A DNA stretch of 64,000 bases from Candidatus Aminicenantota bacterium (GTDB lineage Bacteria; Acidobacteriota; Aminicenantia; Aminicenantales; UBA8522): positions 1 to 64,000 of the forward strand of contig JAFNEO010000008.1 in assembly GCA_017886205.1 (NCBI GenBank), in the 5' to 3' direction. The position numbers and the translations under genes were made by a program. Positions within the stretch are counted from its first letter, which is position 1. Every line of letters begins with the position of its first letter. The notes below the pieces were generated by a model. That model made no database searches. It was not told the DNA's origin and was given only the letters and a program-made list of their open reading frames with translations. Below are positions 1 through 9,244 of this stretch, in pieces.

Positions 1-2
1 TC

Positions 3-326
3 GGCGGCGTCCTCGGTGGAGTCGTGGGTGAGGTCGAAGCCCCGGTCAGGGCCATCGGAGAGATCAAGCCGCCCCGACTCCTCAAGAAGGTCGAGCCCAC
101 GTATCCCGAAATCGCCCGCCAGGCTCGTGTCGAAGGCGTCGTCATCGTCGAGGCCACGACCGATATCTACGGACGGGTGCAGAACGTCAAGGTCCTGCGC
201 TCCATTCCCCTGCTCGACCAGGCGGCCATCGACGCCGTCCGGCAATGGGTCTATGAGCCGATGATCATCAACGGCCGGCCTCGGGGGGTCATCTTCACCG
301 TTACGGTGAGATTCCAGCTCAAGTAG
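3..326 (+). CDS. TonB family protein, C-terminal domain (5' truncated by window edge)
   Basis: Frame open from window start (GGVLGGVVGEV...), then PPRLLKKVEPTYPEIARQARVEGVVIVEATTDIYGRV...AAIDAVRQWVYEP typical of TonB_C; followed by exbB/exbD. Confidence 0.9.
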   Translation, partial: GGVLGGVVGEVEAPVRAIGEIKPPRLLKKVEPTYPEIARQARVEGVVIVEATTDIYGRVQNVKVLRSIPLLDQAAIDAVRQWVYEPMIINGRPRGVIFTVTVRFQLK

Positions 327-370
327 AAAAGCTAGAATATGGCTTTCGATATTAAAAGGAGGTATTGAAC

Positions 371-1045
371 ATGCAATTCGGTCTGATCGAAATGTGGCAG
401 GCCATGGGTCCTGTAGCCAAAGGTGTTACCTTCTTGCTCATCGCCCTCTCCATCATCTCGCTCTATCTTTTCGTCGAGAGACAACTCGTTTTCCGCAGGG
501 CCCGTAGCAAGTCCAAGCAGCTCGCCCCGAAGCTGGCGGACTTGCTGAAGAAGGGACAGGTCAAGGAAGCCTTGACTCTTTCCACCAAGAAAGAGAACAA
601 GGGAAGCCACCTAGCCCGCGTAACCGCGGCCGGCATCCAGGAGTTCCTGGAAGGGAAAGAGGCCAACCTCTCCATAGAAGAGCAGATTGGGACCGCCCAG
701 AGAGGCTGCGAGCGCGCCTCGACGATCTTCAACCAGGAGCTGAAGAGAGGGTTGAGCACGCTGGCCACGATCGCCACCTCCGCCCCCTTCATCGGCCTGT
801 TCGGAACCATCTCCGGAATCATCAACGCGTTCCGCGGCATGGCTCTGACGGGATCGGGTGGAATCGGCGCCGTGGCGTCCGGTATCGCCGAGGCCCTGGT
901 CACCACAGCGTTCGGGATCGGTGTCGCCATCATCGCCCTGTGGTGCTATAACTCTTTGAACACGAAAATCGAAGTCTACGACGCCGAGATGTCCAACACC
1001 AGCTCCCAGATCGTCGACTTCTTCATCCGCAAGCAAGTCGGGTAA
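371..1045 (+). CDS. exbB: MotA/TolQ/ExbB proton channel family protein
   Basis: TolQ/ExbB-like sequence (LATIATSAPFIGLFGTISGIINAFRGMA, GIAEALVTTAFGIGVAIIA); ATG at 371 preferred over TTG at 365; AGGAGG upstream. Confidence 0.92.
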   Translation: MQFGLIEMWQAMGPVAKGVTFLLIALSIISLYLFVERQLVFRRARSKSKQLAPKLADLLKKGQVKEALTLSTKKENKGSHLARVTAAGIQEFLEGKEANLSIEEQIGTAQRGCERASTIFNQELKRGLSTLATIATSAPFIGLFGTISGIINAFRGMALTGSGGIGAVASGIAEALVTTAFGIGVAIIALWCYNSLNTKIEVYDAEMSNTSSQIVDFFIRKQVG

Positions 1046-1108
1046 GCCGCACTGAGAGCGAATGTCGTCCGAGCCGGACCATCCCGGCTCGGGAAGAGAG
1101 GCAGATAA

Positions 1109-1528
1109 ATGTCAATTTTAATCCGCGGCGAAGAAAAGGTCAAATCCGAACCCAACGTCGTCCCCCTGTGCGACGTCCTGCTCGTCCTGTTGATCATCTT
1201 CATGGTGGTAACGCCGCTCGTCCAGAAAGGCGTGGATGTCAGGCTCCCAGCGGCCCTGAACACGATCGCAATGCCCGATAATCCCGAGGTCGTCCTGGCC
1301 ATGCGCAGAGACGGCACGATGTACGTCAACCAGGACAAGGCCACGATGGATAACCTCCAGACGCTGCTCGAAGAGGCCTTCCTGACGGCCAGCGAGAAGA
1401 AACTGTATCTCAAAGCGGACCAAGAACTCGAGTACGGAAAGATCGTGGACGTCATCCAGGTGGTCAAGGATGCCGGCATCGAGATCATAGGCATCATCAC
1501 CGAGGTCAAGACCGAAAAAGGCGGGTAA
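1109..1528 (+). CDS. exbD: ExbD/TolR biopolymer transport protein
   Basis: NVVPLCDVLLVLLIIFMVVTPLVQKGVDVRLP. Confidence 0.93.
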   Translation: MSILIRGEEKVKSEPNVVPLCDVLLVLLIIFMVVTPLVQKGVDVRLPAALNTIAMPDNPEVVLAMRRDGTMYVNQDKATMDNLQTLLEEAFLTASEKKLYLKADQELEYGKIVDVIQVVKDAGIEIIGIITEVKTEKGG

Positions 1529-1567
1529 CCTGCTCGAAGTTGAGTGCTGATTTCGAACCATTGACCC

Positions 1568-1616
1568 GAGGCGAGAGGACGAATTTTCAGTTGTCTTCTC
1601 GCCTCGCGGCTTTTTT
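1568..1616 (+). terminator. Rho-independent terminator after exbD
   Basis: GAGGCGAGAGGAC ... GTCTTCTCGCCTC (12 of 13 pairs) followed by GCGGCTTTTTT. Confidence 0.85.
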
Positions 1617-1655
1617 CAGAACCCCATCCCAAGCCTTAACATCATCGGTGCACAA

Positions 1656-2627
1656 ATGGAAAGGCCGATGAGACCGAAGGTTCTGGTCACCAGGAAACTG
1701 CTCCCCGACGCTTTGGCCTATCTGGAGGAGTATGCCCTGGTCGAAGGGGGCAGGGAGACCGGAGGTTTGACCCGGAAAGAACTCAAGCAAAAAATCCGGG
1801 ACAAGGACGGTCTTTTCTGTCTTCTTGTCGACCGGATCGACCGGGAGGTCATCTCCGCCGGGCAGAGGCTCACTATCATCGCCAATTGCGCCGTCGGGTT
1901 CGACAACATCGATGTCCAGTATGCCCGGGAGAGAGGGATCCTCGTGACCAACACGCCGGGAGTCCTGACCGAAGCGACCGCCGACCTGACCTGGGCCCTC
2001 ATCCTGGCCGTAGCCCGCAAAATCCCTCAAGCCGATCGGTTTGCCAAGGAAAATCGCTTCACCGGCTGGGAGCTCGACCTCTTCCTCGGCCGGGAGGTCA
2101 CCGGCCGGCGGCTGGGGATCATCGGACTGGGAAGGATCGGGAAGGCCGTCGCCGAGCGGGCGCAGGCCTTCAAAATGGAGGTTGTCTATCATGACCCCCA
2201 CCGGCTGGCCGATGAGGAAGAGCGCGACCGCGGAATGACCTATCTGCCTCTCGACGAACTCCTCTCCTCCGCGGACATCGTTACCATCCATGCCTCTCTG
2301 AATCCGCAAACCCACCATCTTCTTTCGGCGGCAAAGCTCAAGCTCATGAAGAAAACCGCCATCCTCGTCAATGTCGCCCGTGGGCCGATCGTCGATGAAG
2401 CGGCCCTGGCAAAGGCACTGGCCAAAGGAGATCTTTGGGGAGCGGGCCTGGATGTCTACGAGAGAGAGCCGGACATCGAGGAGCGGCTTTTCCGCCTGGA
2501 CAACGTCGTCCTCCTCCCCCACATCGGCAGCGCGACCTATGAGACGCGGTCACGCATGGCCATGGCGGCGGCCCGGAATCTCGTCCAAGGGCTCCGGGGC
2601 GAGCGCCCGGACAACCTCATCACCTAG
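1656..2627 (+). CDS. D-2-hydroxyacid dehydrogenase (glyoxylate/glycerate type)
   Basis: GRRLGIIGLGRIGKAVAERAQAF NAD-binding motif; NVARGPIVDEAAL; LPHIGSATYETRSRM. Confidence 0.92.
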   Translation: MERPMRPKVLVTRKLLPDALAYLEEYALVEGGRETGGLTRKELKQKIRDKDGLFCLLVDRIDREVISAGQRLTIIANCAVGFDNIDVQYARERGILVTNTPGVLTEATADLTWALILAVARKIPQADRFAKENRFTGWELDLFLGREVTGRRLGIIGLGRIGKAVAERAQAFKMEVVYHDPHRLADEEERDRGMTYLPLDELLSSADIVTIHASLNPQTHHLLSAAKLKLMKKTAILVNVARGPIVDEAALAKALAKGDLWGAGLDVYEREPDIEERLFRLDNVVLLPHIGSATYETRSRMAMAAARNLVQGLRGERPDNLIT

Positions 2628-3489
2628 GTTTGCGGCGGGGCTTGACGGCCTTGCGCAGCGGCTCGTTCATGCTGCCGGTGCGGTAGCCCTCGAGGTCCAG
2701 AGTGATATAGGCATAGCCGAGCTTCTTGAGTCCGGCGATCACTTTAGCCCGGGACTTTTCGTCCATGAGCTTTCTGAACTCCCCGGTCCTGACCTCGAGC
2801 CGGGCGATCTCTCCGTGGTGCCGGACTCTAACCTGGGTGAAGCCGAGACTCCTGACGACGTCTTCGGCCCGGCCGATTTTGAGCAGCATCCGGCGCTCGA
2901 TCGCGGTATAGTACGGAAACCGGGAAGCCAGGCAGGCCAGCGACGGCTTGTCCCAAGTGGGAAGGCCCATCCCTTTAGAGAGAAGCCTGATTTCCCTTTT
3001 GGTCAATCTGGCCTCGCGCAACGGCGAGCGAACTCCGAGCTCCCGGCCGGCCTTGGCGCCGGGACGATAGTCGTCCCGGTCGTCATGGTTCGACCCGTCG
3101 AGCACATGGGGAATGGACCTGGCCGAGGCCATCTCCCTAAGGCGGGAAAAGAGCTCCTGTTTGCAGTGATAGCAGCGCAGGGGGGAGTTTTCAGCGAACT
3201 TGGGGTTATCGATCTCCTCGGTCTTGATAAGGAGATGCTTGACCCCGAGCTCCCGGGCCATCCTGGCGGCGGTCCGGACCTCTCTCTCCGGATAGGTCTC
3301 GGAGCGGGCGATAACGGCCAGCACGTTTTCTCCGAGCTCTTCGGAGGCCACCTTGAGCAGGAAGGTGCTGTCCACGCCCCCCGAGAACGCGACCAGGACC
3401 TTCCCCATCCGGCGGAGGATGCCGCGGAGTCTGTCTTCCTTCCTTGTCGTCGAGATCGCAATCCGGTTCTTTCCTGCCATCTCTCTCAC
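2620..3489 (-). CDS. larE: ATP-dependent sacrificial sulfur transferase LarE-like
   Basis: PP-loop VAFSGGVDSTFLLKVA; PLRCYHCKQELFSRL; DGSNHDDRDDYRPG; CLASRFPY. Confidence 0.88.
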   Translation of the reverse strand: MREMAGKNRIAISTTRKEDRLRGILRRMGKVLVAFSGGVDSTFLLKVASEELGENVLAVIARSETYPEREVRTAARMARELGVKHLLIKTEEIDNPKFAENSPLRCYHCKQELFSRLREMASARSIPHVLDGSNHDDRDDYRPGAKAGRELGVRSPLREARLTKREIRLLSKGMGLPTWDKPSLACLASRFPYYTAIERRMLLKIGRAEDVVRSLGFTQVRVRHHGEIARLEVRTGEFRKLMDEKSRAKVIAGLKKLGYAYITLDLEGYRTGSMNEPLRKAVKPRRKPR

Positions 3490-4586
3490 TTTATCTGCCT
3501 CTCTTTGCCCTGCGCCATTTTTTTCACTTCCCGGATGATCTCGGGAATGATCCTTCTCTCCTCAATCCGGCGAACCAGACGGCCCTTCTTGAATAGGATT
3601 CCCACGCCCCGGCCGCAGGCGACCCCGATATCCGCCTCCCGCGCTTCCCCCGGCCCGTTGACCATGCAGCCCATCAGCGCCACCTTCAAAGGGGCGCGAA
3701 TGGCGGCCAGCCGCTTCTCGACCTCGGGGACGATCTTCATCATGTCCACTTCGGCCCGGCCGCAGATCGGACAAGAAACGATGTTGACACCTCTGGAGCG
3801 AAGGCCAAGACTCTCGAGAATGAGATAGGCTGCCCGGACCTCCTCCTCGGGCGGTGCGGTCAGGGACACGCGGACCGTGTCGGCCAGCCCCTCGCTCAAG
3901 AGGATACCCAGTCCGACGGCCGATTTCACGGTCCCGGAGAACAGGCTTCCGGCCTCGGTGATCCCGGCATGAAAGGGATAGTCCACCTTTTCGGCGAGGA
4001 GTCTGTAGGCGGCGACAGTCCGGCCGACATCCGAGGCTTTCAAGGACACTTTGATCAGGTCGAAGCCAAGGTCCTCGAGCAAACGAATGTGGCCCAGAGC
4101 GCTCTCCACCATCGCCTCGGGGGAGGCCTCCCCATACTTGGCCAGGAGGTTTTTTTCCAGCGACCCGGAATTCACGCCGATCCGGATGGGTACTCTCTGC
4201 TGCCGGCAGGCCCTGACGACCTCCCGCACCTTCTCCTTCGAGCCGATCGTCCCGGGATTCAGCCGCAGTCCGTCGACCCCCGCCCGGAGTGCCGCCAGAG
4301 CTAACCTGTGATCGAAATGGATATCGGCGATGACCGGAATCGTGATGCGCTTCCGGATGGCCTTCAAGGCTTCGGCCGACCGTTCATCGGGCACGGCCAG
4401 GCGGACGATCTCACAGCCCGCTCTCTCCAGCCGCTTGACCTGTGCTACCGTCCGGCCGACCTGATCGGTCAGGGTCTTGGTCATCGACTGGACGACAACC
4501 GGAGCCCCTCCCCCGATTGGCACACTGCCAACCATAATCCGCTTCGTGCTCCGCCTTGGATAAGCGAGAACAGCCCTATTTACCAC
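3486..4586 (-). CDS. ispG: 4-hydroxy-3-methylbut-2-en-1-yl diphosphate synthase
   Basis: VGSVPIGGGAPVVVQSMTKT, IADIHFDHRLAL, NIVSCPICGR, LMGCMVNGPGEAREADIGVA. Confidence 0.96.
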   Translation of the reverse strand: MVNRAVLAYPRRSTKRIMVGSVPIGGGAPVVVQSMTKTLTDQVGRTVAQVKRLERAGCEIVRLAVPDERSAEALKAIRKRITIPVIADIHFDHRLALAALRAGVDGLRLNPGTIGSKEKVREVVRACRQQRVPIRIGVNSGSLEKNLLAKYGEASPEAMVESALGHIRLLEDLGFDLIKVSLKASDVGRTVAAYRLLAEKVDYPFHAGITEAGSLFSGTVKSAVGLGILLSEGLADTVRVSLTAPPEEEVRAAYLILESLGLRSRGVNIVSCPICGRAEVDMMKIVPEVEKRLAAIRAPLKVALMGCMVNGPGEAREADIGVACGRGVGILFKKGRLVRRIEERRIIPEIIREVKKMAQGKERQIK

Positions 4587-5920
4587 GGAATGAGGCTCTC
4601 CCAGCCGTTAGGCATCCTCTTGACGATATCGTTGAGGAGGATGAAGACGATGAGGAAGATGAAGATCACAAATCCCACCTGCATCCAGATCTGCCGGATC
4701 TTGGGGCTGAGATCGCGCCGGAACAAGGCCTCGAGGGCCAGGACAAAGATCTGGCCGCCGTCGAAGACCGGGATCGGGAAAAGGTTGATGACGCCCAGTT
4801 GGAGGCTGATGAGCCCGATCCAGCTCAGCAGGGCCAGGAATCCCATCTTCCAGAAAGCATAGGAGAGGCTGGCGATCTCCAGCGGCCCGCCGAGCTGCTG
4901 AGTCGAAGCACGCCGGAGGATCAGGTCCTTGAGGAAGCGGATTATCAAGAACGTATTCTTGGCGTTGTCCCTCACGCTCTGGACGACGGCTCCGATAAGT
5001 CCGTATTTTTTCTCCACCGACTGGGCCTCGGTATAGGCGCCGATCTTCCCGATCTTGCCCTCGAGCCGCGGCGTGACACGGAAATGGAGGATCTCCCCCT
5101 TCCGGTTCACCACGAACTCCAGCTCACGGTTGGGGTTCTTTTCCAGGAACTCGATGAACTGGTAGAGATAGATCGGCCGGCCGTTGACGGAGAGGATGAT
5201 ATCGCCCTGCTGCAGTCCCGCCTTCTCGGCCGGGGAGCCCGGTTTGACCATCCGGATCTGTGTCAGAAACTTCCCCGTGAAGCCGGCATACCCCAGGGCA
5301 TAGCGGGTCCTCTTTTCCGTTCGGAGTTGAATCTCCTTGGCCTCGCCTCCCCTGCGGAAATCCACGGCGATCAGCCGGTCCGGTTTGCGGCCTACGGCCA
5401 ACTCAACGTCGCTCCAGTTCCGGACCTGTTCGTTATCCACGCTGAGAATCTCGTCGTCGAGCCGGAACCCCGCTTTCTCCGCGGGCGAGCCGGGCTCGAT
5501 ATAGCCGATGACCGGCGTCTCGTCCTGGTAGGCCGGGACGGTAACCCCGACCATGTTGATGACCGTGAAAATAAGGACGGCCAGAAAGATGTTCATCACC
5601 GAACCCATGACCATTACCAGGAACCGTTCCCAGCGAGTCTTGGCCAAGAAGTGGTCGGGGGGCAGGCTCACCTTCCCCCCTTCCGAGAAAAGTTCCCCTT
5701 CACCCAGGAACTTAACATATCCGCCCATGGGGATCAGGCTGACCCGGTAGTCGGTCTCCTTTCCGCGGATGCCGAAGAGCCGCTTGCCGTAGCCGAACGA
5801 GAAGGTCTCCACGCGGATGCCGACCAGCTTGGCGGTAAAGAAATGGCCGAACTCATGGATGAAGACGAGGACTCCGAAGACGACCAGGAAGGAGAAGATC
5901 GTGCCGAACAATGTGCCCAT
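4580..5920 (-). CDS. rseP: Site-2 protease RseP family zinc metalloprotease with PDZ domains
   Basis: HEFGHFFTAKLVGIRVETFSFGYG; two PDZ-like segments (PGSPAEKAG); GVINLFPIPVFDGG. Confidence 0.95.
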   Translation of the reverse strand: MGTLFGTIFSFLVVFGVLVFIHEFGHFFTAKLVGIRVETFSFGYGKRLFGIRGKETDYRVSLIPMGGYVKFLGEGELFSEGGKVSLPPDHFLAKTRWERFLVMVMGSVMNIFLAVLIFTVINMVGVTVPAYQDETPVIGYIEPGSPAEKAGFRLDDEILSVDNEQVRNWSDVELAVGRKPDRLIAVDFRRGGEAKEIQLRTEKRTRYALGYAGFTGKFLTQIRMVKPGSPAEKAGLQQGDIILSVNGRPIYLYQFIEFLEKNPNRELEFVVNRKGEILHFRVTPRLEGKIGKIGAYTEAQSVEKKYGLIGAVVQSVRDNAKNTFLIIRFLKDLILRRASTQQLGGPLEIASLSYAFWKMGFLALLSWIGLISLQLGVINLFPIPVFDGGQIFVLALEALFRRDLSPKIRQIWMQVGFVIFIFLIVFILLNDIVKRMPNGWESLIPW

Positions 5921-5922
5921 AT

Positions 5923-7080
5923 CTAATACCTTTGCTTGAGGAGATTATCGGTCTGCGCCCGGGTCTCCCGGTCGATGACGAAGACTGCTTCCAGCGTACC
6001 CGCCTCGCTAACCCGGTGCCGCTCCATGACCTCGCCGACGACGGCTGAGATATCGGCAAACCCGATCCGGCGCCTAAGGAAGGCCTCAACCGCCACTTCA
6101 TTGGCGGCGTTGAGCGTGACGGGCAGACTCTTCCCGGTCTCCAGAGCCCGCCTGGCGAAAGCGATGAGCGGGTAGCGCTCCTCCTCCACCTCGAAGAACT
6201 CGAGCGACCGGACCCGGCTCAACTCGAGGGATGACAACCCCGAATTCCGCCTTTCCGGATAGGTCAGAGCGTACTGGATCGGGATTCGCATATCGGTGAC
6301 GCTCAGCTGGGCGAGTGTGGACCCGTCGCGCATCTCGACCAGGGAATGGACGATGCTCTGGGGATGGATGAGAATATCAAGTTGAGACGGTTTCAAGCCG
6401 AAAAGCCAGCGCGCCTCGATGAGCTCCAGCCCCTTGTTCATCAGCGTTGCCGAGTCGATGGTCACCTTCCGGCCCATCTTCCAGCGCGGGTGGGCGAGCG
6501 CCTCCTCGACCGTCTTGTCCTTGATCTCGGCGAGAGGCGTCCGGAAAAAGGGGCCGCCCGAGGCGGTTAGGATCGCCTTCCGGACGTCCTCCTGCCGCTC
6601 TTTGGCCAGGCATTGGAAGATGCCGCTATGCTCGCTGTCCACGGGAATGATCTCGGCCCCGGAGGAAGCCGCCCGGGACTTTAGGATGGCGCCGGCCACG
6701 ACCATCGTTTCTTTGTTGGCCAGAGCGACCCGCACTCCCGTCTCGACGGCGGCGACGGTCGGCCGCAGCCCCTCAATGCCAGTGATGGCCGCGACCACGA
6801 TGTCGTTCTCCTCGAAGCGGGCGACCTCTTCCGCGCCCTCGGGTCCGTGGACCACGCGGATGGGGAGCCTTCCGAGATCAGCCCTGAGTCTGGCGGCCTC
6901 GGCCTGTGTCCTAAGGGAGACAATCTTCGGAGAAAACTTCCTGACCTGCTCGTGAAGGAGAGAAATGTTGGACCCTGCGGCCAGGCCGACAACGGCGAAC
7001 TCATCGGCCATCCGGCCCACGATCTCGAGGGTGTTGGTACCAATGGAGCCAGTCGAACCCAAAATGGCAATCTTCTTCAT
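5923..7080 (-). CDS. dxr: 1-deoxy-D-xylulose-5-phosphate reductoisomerase
   Basis: IAILGSTGSIGTNTLEIV; VALANKETMVVAG; VDSEHSGIFQCL; TASGGPF; KVTIDSATLMNKGLELIEA. Confidence 0.97.
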   Translation of the reverse strand: MKKIAILGSTGSIGTNTLEIVGRMADEFAVVGLAAGSNISLLHEQVRKFSPKIVSLRTQAEAARLRADLGRLPIRVVHGPEGAEEVARFEENDIVVAAITGIEGLRPTVAAVETGVRVALANKETMVVAGAILKSRAASSGAEIIPVDSEHSGIFQCLAKERQEDVRKAILTASGGPFFRTPLAEIKDKTVEEALAHPRWKMGRKVTIDSATLMNKGLELIEARWLFGLKPSQLDILIHPQSIVHSLVEMRDGSTLAQLSVTDMRIPIQYALTYPERRNSGLSSLELSRVRSLEFFEVEEERYPLIAFARRALETGKSLPVTLNAANEVAVEAFLRRRIGFADISAVVGEVMERHRVSEAGTLEAVFVIDRETRAQTDNLLKQRY

Positions 7081-7886
7081 TTCCAGAAAAGCTTGATGAA
7101 GTAATAGAAAAAGGGGGCCGCCAAAAGGAAGCTGTCGATCCGGTCGAGAAACCCACCGTGGCCGGGGAGGAAGTTGGAAGAATCCTTAACTCCGACCGCC
7201 CTCTTGAACAGGGACTCGAGCGGGTCGCTGACTTGGGCAGCCGCATGGACCAGGGCACCGCAGACCAGCGCCGTCCCGAGTCCGATGTCCCTGAGCAGGA
7301 GCTGCCGGGCGACCAGGGCGCCCAGGACGCTGAAGGCGATTCCGCCCACGCTCCCCTCCCAGGTTTTGTGGGGGCTGGCCAGCGGGGTCATCTTGTGCCG
7401 TCCGAAGAGCTTGCCGAAGAAATAGGCCCCTGTGTCCCCGAGGAAGATGACGGCGCAGAGAAAATAAAAAGCATAGACTCCCCTCTCGAGCGCGATCAGA
7501 TAGATATAGTTCATCGGAAAGCTGATATAGAACGCTCCGAAAAAGGTCACGGCGATGGACTGAGTGTAGTACGGAAGCTGCTCGACGCGCTGGAAAGAGA
7601 CGACGAAAAATACCGCCGTCAAGAGGAAAGCCGCAAAGAGCGCGGCATCGAGGGGAAAAGAGGCCCGGAAGAAAAAAGAAAAGCTGATGATGAGGGCGAT
7701 AACGAGACCGAGCGGGACCTGAGGTTGAAGCCTCTTCTTCCGCGCCAGACCGAAAAACTCGAGGAGCGCAGCCAGGATGAACACCTGGAGGACGATGAAA
7801 AGGAGGAGCGGCGAACCATACTGGATCGCCAGAAAGAGAGGGACCAGGAGCAGGACGGCGGTGCGCAGGCGTTTGAGGAGATTCAT
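7077..7886 (-). CDS. cdsA: Phosphatidate cytidylyltransferase
   Basis: Multi-TM protein with LGDTGAYFFGKLFGRHKMTPLASPHKTWEGSVGGIAFSVLGA and SDPLESLFKRAVGVKDSSNFLPGHGGFLDRIDS. Confidence 0.95.
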   Translation of the reverse strand: MNLLKRLRTAVLLLVPLFLAIQYGSPLLLFIVLQVFILAALLEFFGLARKKRLQPQVPLGLVIALIISFSFFFRASFPLDAALFAAFLLTAVFFVVSFQRVEQLPYYTQSIAVTFFGAFYISFPMNYIYLIALERGVYAFYFLCAVIFLGDTGAYFFGKLFGRHKMTPLASPHKTWEGSVGGIAFSVLGALVARQLLLRDIGLGTALVCGALVHAAAQVSDPLESLFKRAVGVKDSSNFLPGHGGFLDRIDSFLLAAPFFYYFIKLFWK

Positions 7887-7916
7887 GGGACGAGGCCGGC
7901 AGACGCCGCAGGCGGG

Positions 7917-8738
7917 CTAGGCGCCCTCGGACGGGCGGGCATGGACGGCGCCGAACCTCCTTTCTCTTTTTTGGAAGTCGACCAAAGCCTGGAGGAAGTC
8001 CCGCCGCCGGAAATCCGGCCAGAAGACAGGCGTGATCCAGATCTCGGAATAGGCGATCTGCCAGAGCAGGAAATTGGAAATCCTAAGCTCGCCGCTCGTC
8101 CGGATGAGGAGGTCGGGGTCGGGGATCCCGGCCGTGTAGAGGCGCCGGGCAAAGGCCTCCTCGTCCAGGCGGGCCGAATCCAAGTCTCCATCCTGCAAGA
8201 TTTTCTTCACGGCGTCGACGATCTCTGTCCGGCCGCTGTAGTTGAGGGCCAGGACGATGGTCAGCCGGTCGAAGGTCCGGGTAAGGGTTTCCACCCTCTC
8301 CAGCTCTTTTTCGGTGGACTCGGGAATCTCTTCTCTCCGGCCGATGACCAGGACACGGATTTTATTTTTTATCATGTCTTTATCCTGCTTCCGGAGGTAG
8401 TCCTCGAGCAGTCTCCAGAGCAGGGCGACCTCCTTCTTGGGTCTCTTCCAATTTTCCCGCGAAAAAGCGTAGAGGGTCAGGAACTTGATGCCCAGCCGGG
8501 CGCAGGATTCGACGACTTCCTTGACCGCTTTGGCTCCAGCCCGGTGACCCTCGATCCGCGGCCTTCGCCGCTTCTCCGCCCAGCGGCCATTGCCGTCCAT
8601 GATCACGGCCACGTGCCGCGGGATCCGGGAGAAGTCCAGCTGCCGGACGAGTTTTTCCTCTTCGCTCCCGGGAGAAATGAAGCCTTTGAGGTCGATTTCC
8701 ACGGATTCATTATAAGGGCTACCCCCTCCAATTGTCAA
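7917..8738 (-). CDS. uppS: Isoprenyl (undecaprenyl) diphosphate synthase
   Basis: HVAVIMDGNGRWAEKRRRPRIEGHRAGAKAV; LTLYAFSRENWKRP; PDLLIRTSGELRISNFLLWQIAYSE. Confidence 0.96.
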   Translation of the reverse strand: MTIGGGSPYNESVEIDLKGFISPGSEEEKLVRQLDFSRIPRHVAVIMDGNGRWAEKRRRPRIEGHRAGAKAVKEVVESCARLGIKFLTLYAFSRENWKRPKKEVALLWRLLEDYLRKQDKDMIKNKIRVLVIGRREEIPESTEKELERVETLTRTFDRLTIVLALNYSGRTEIVDAVKKILQDGDLDSARLDEEAFARRLYTAGIPDPDLLIRTSGELRISNFLLWQIAYSEIWITPVFWPDFRRRDFLQALVDFQKRERRFGAVHARPSEGA

Positions 8739-8760
8739 AGTAGGCTCGGGGGAGCAAGGA

Positions 8761-8806
8761 GGGCCCGCTCAGTCGTCCACGGACTTCCTCATCCATACCC
8801 TTCGCC
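8761..8806 (-). repeat. Dispersed intergenic repeat, copy A
   Basis: GGGCCCGCTCAGTCGTCCACGGACTTCCTCATCCATACCCTTCGCC; near-identical inverse copy at about 19180-19227. Confidence 0.85.
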
Positions 8807-8812
8807 GACCTT

Positions 8813-8909
8813 GGCCAAACCGCCTGCCTTATTCAGGCCCCTCGTAATTCCATAAGAGGGGTTGGGGAGATTAATATGATACACATGAAGTCTTGAGGGC
8901 GGTTTGGCC
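8813..8909. repeat. Inverted repeat in the uppS-hypC intergenic region
   Basis: GGCCAAACCGCC (8813-8824) and GGCGGTTTGGCC (8898-8909), perfect 12-bp complement. Confidence 0.75.
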
Positions 8910-9013
8910 CCTGGGTATAAGCCCGCTCCGCTGCCCAACTAAAGTTGTGCGGGAGCTAGACCAAAAGGGGTCGATCTGGTAATCTAGAAATACACAATGG
9001 AGACAAGCTTTAA

Positions 9014-9241
9014 ATGTGTTTAGGAATTCCCGCCAAGGTGACCCGAATAGATGCTTCCAAGCAGGGGAAGGTCGATTACCTGGGTACCAAGGTTAAGGTC
9101 GACTTTTCTCTGTTGGAGGACATTCGGCCGGGCGATTGGGTTATCGTCCATGCCGGGTTCGCCATCACCAGACTCGACGAAGAGGAAGCCCAGGAAACCT
9201 TGAGCCTCCTCCGCGAAATCCTCCAAGCCCAAGGAGAATGA
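9014..9241 (+). CDS. hypC: Hydrogenase assembly chaperone HypC
   Basis: MCLGIPAKVTRID start motif; VDYLGTKVKVDFSLLEDIRPGDWVIVHAGFAI. Confidence 0.95.
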   Translation: MCLGIPAKVTRIDASKQGKVDYLGTKVKVDFSLLEDIRPGDWVIVHAGFAITRLDEEEAQETLSLLREILQAQGE

Positions 9242-9244
9242 GAG

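Noticed and set aside
2371-3828. 485-aa plus-strand ORF
   Set aside because: Overlaps the end of the 2-hydroxyacid dehydrogenase and is antisense to larE/ispG; not a plausible protein.
4556-5926. 456-aa plus-strand ORF
   Set aside because: Exactly antisense to rseP, which has clear motifs; composition artefact (D/E/L-rich) of GC-rich coding DNA.
7158-8855. 565-aa plus-strand ORF
   Set aside because: Antisense to cdsA and uppS; no coherent domain.
8813-9013. Known metal-sensing riboswitch upstream of hypC
   Set aside because: Some pairing is possible but I could not match any known riboswitch consensus; left as an unassigned structured region.
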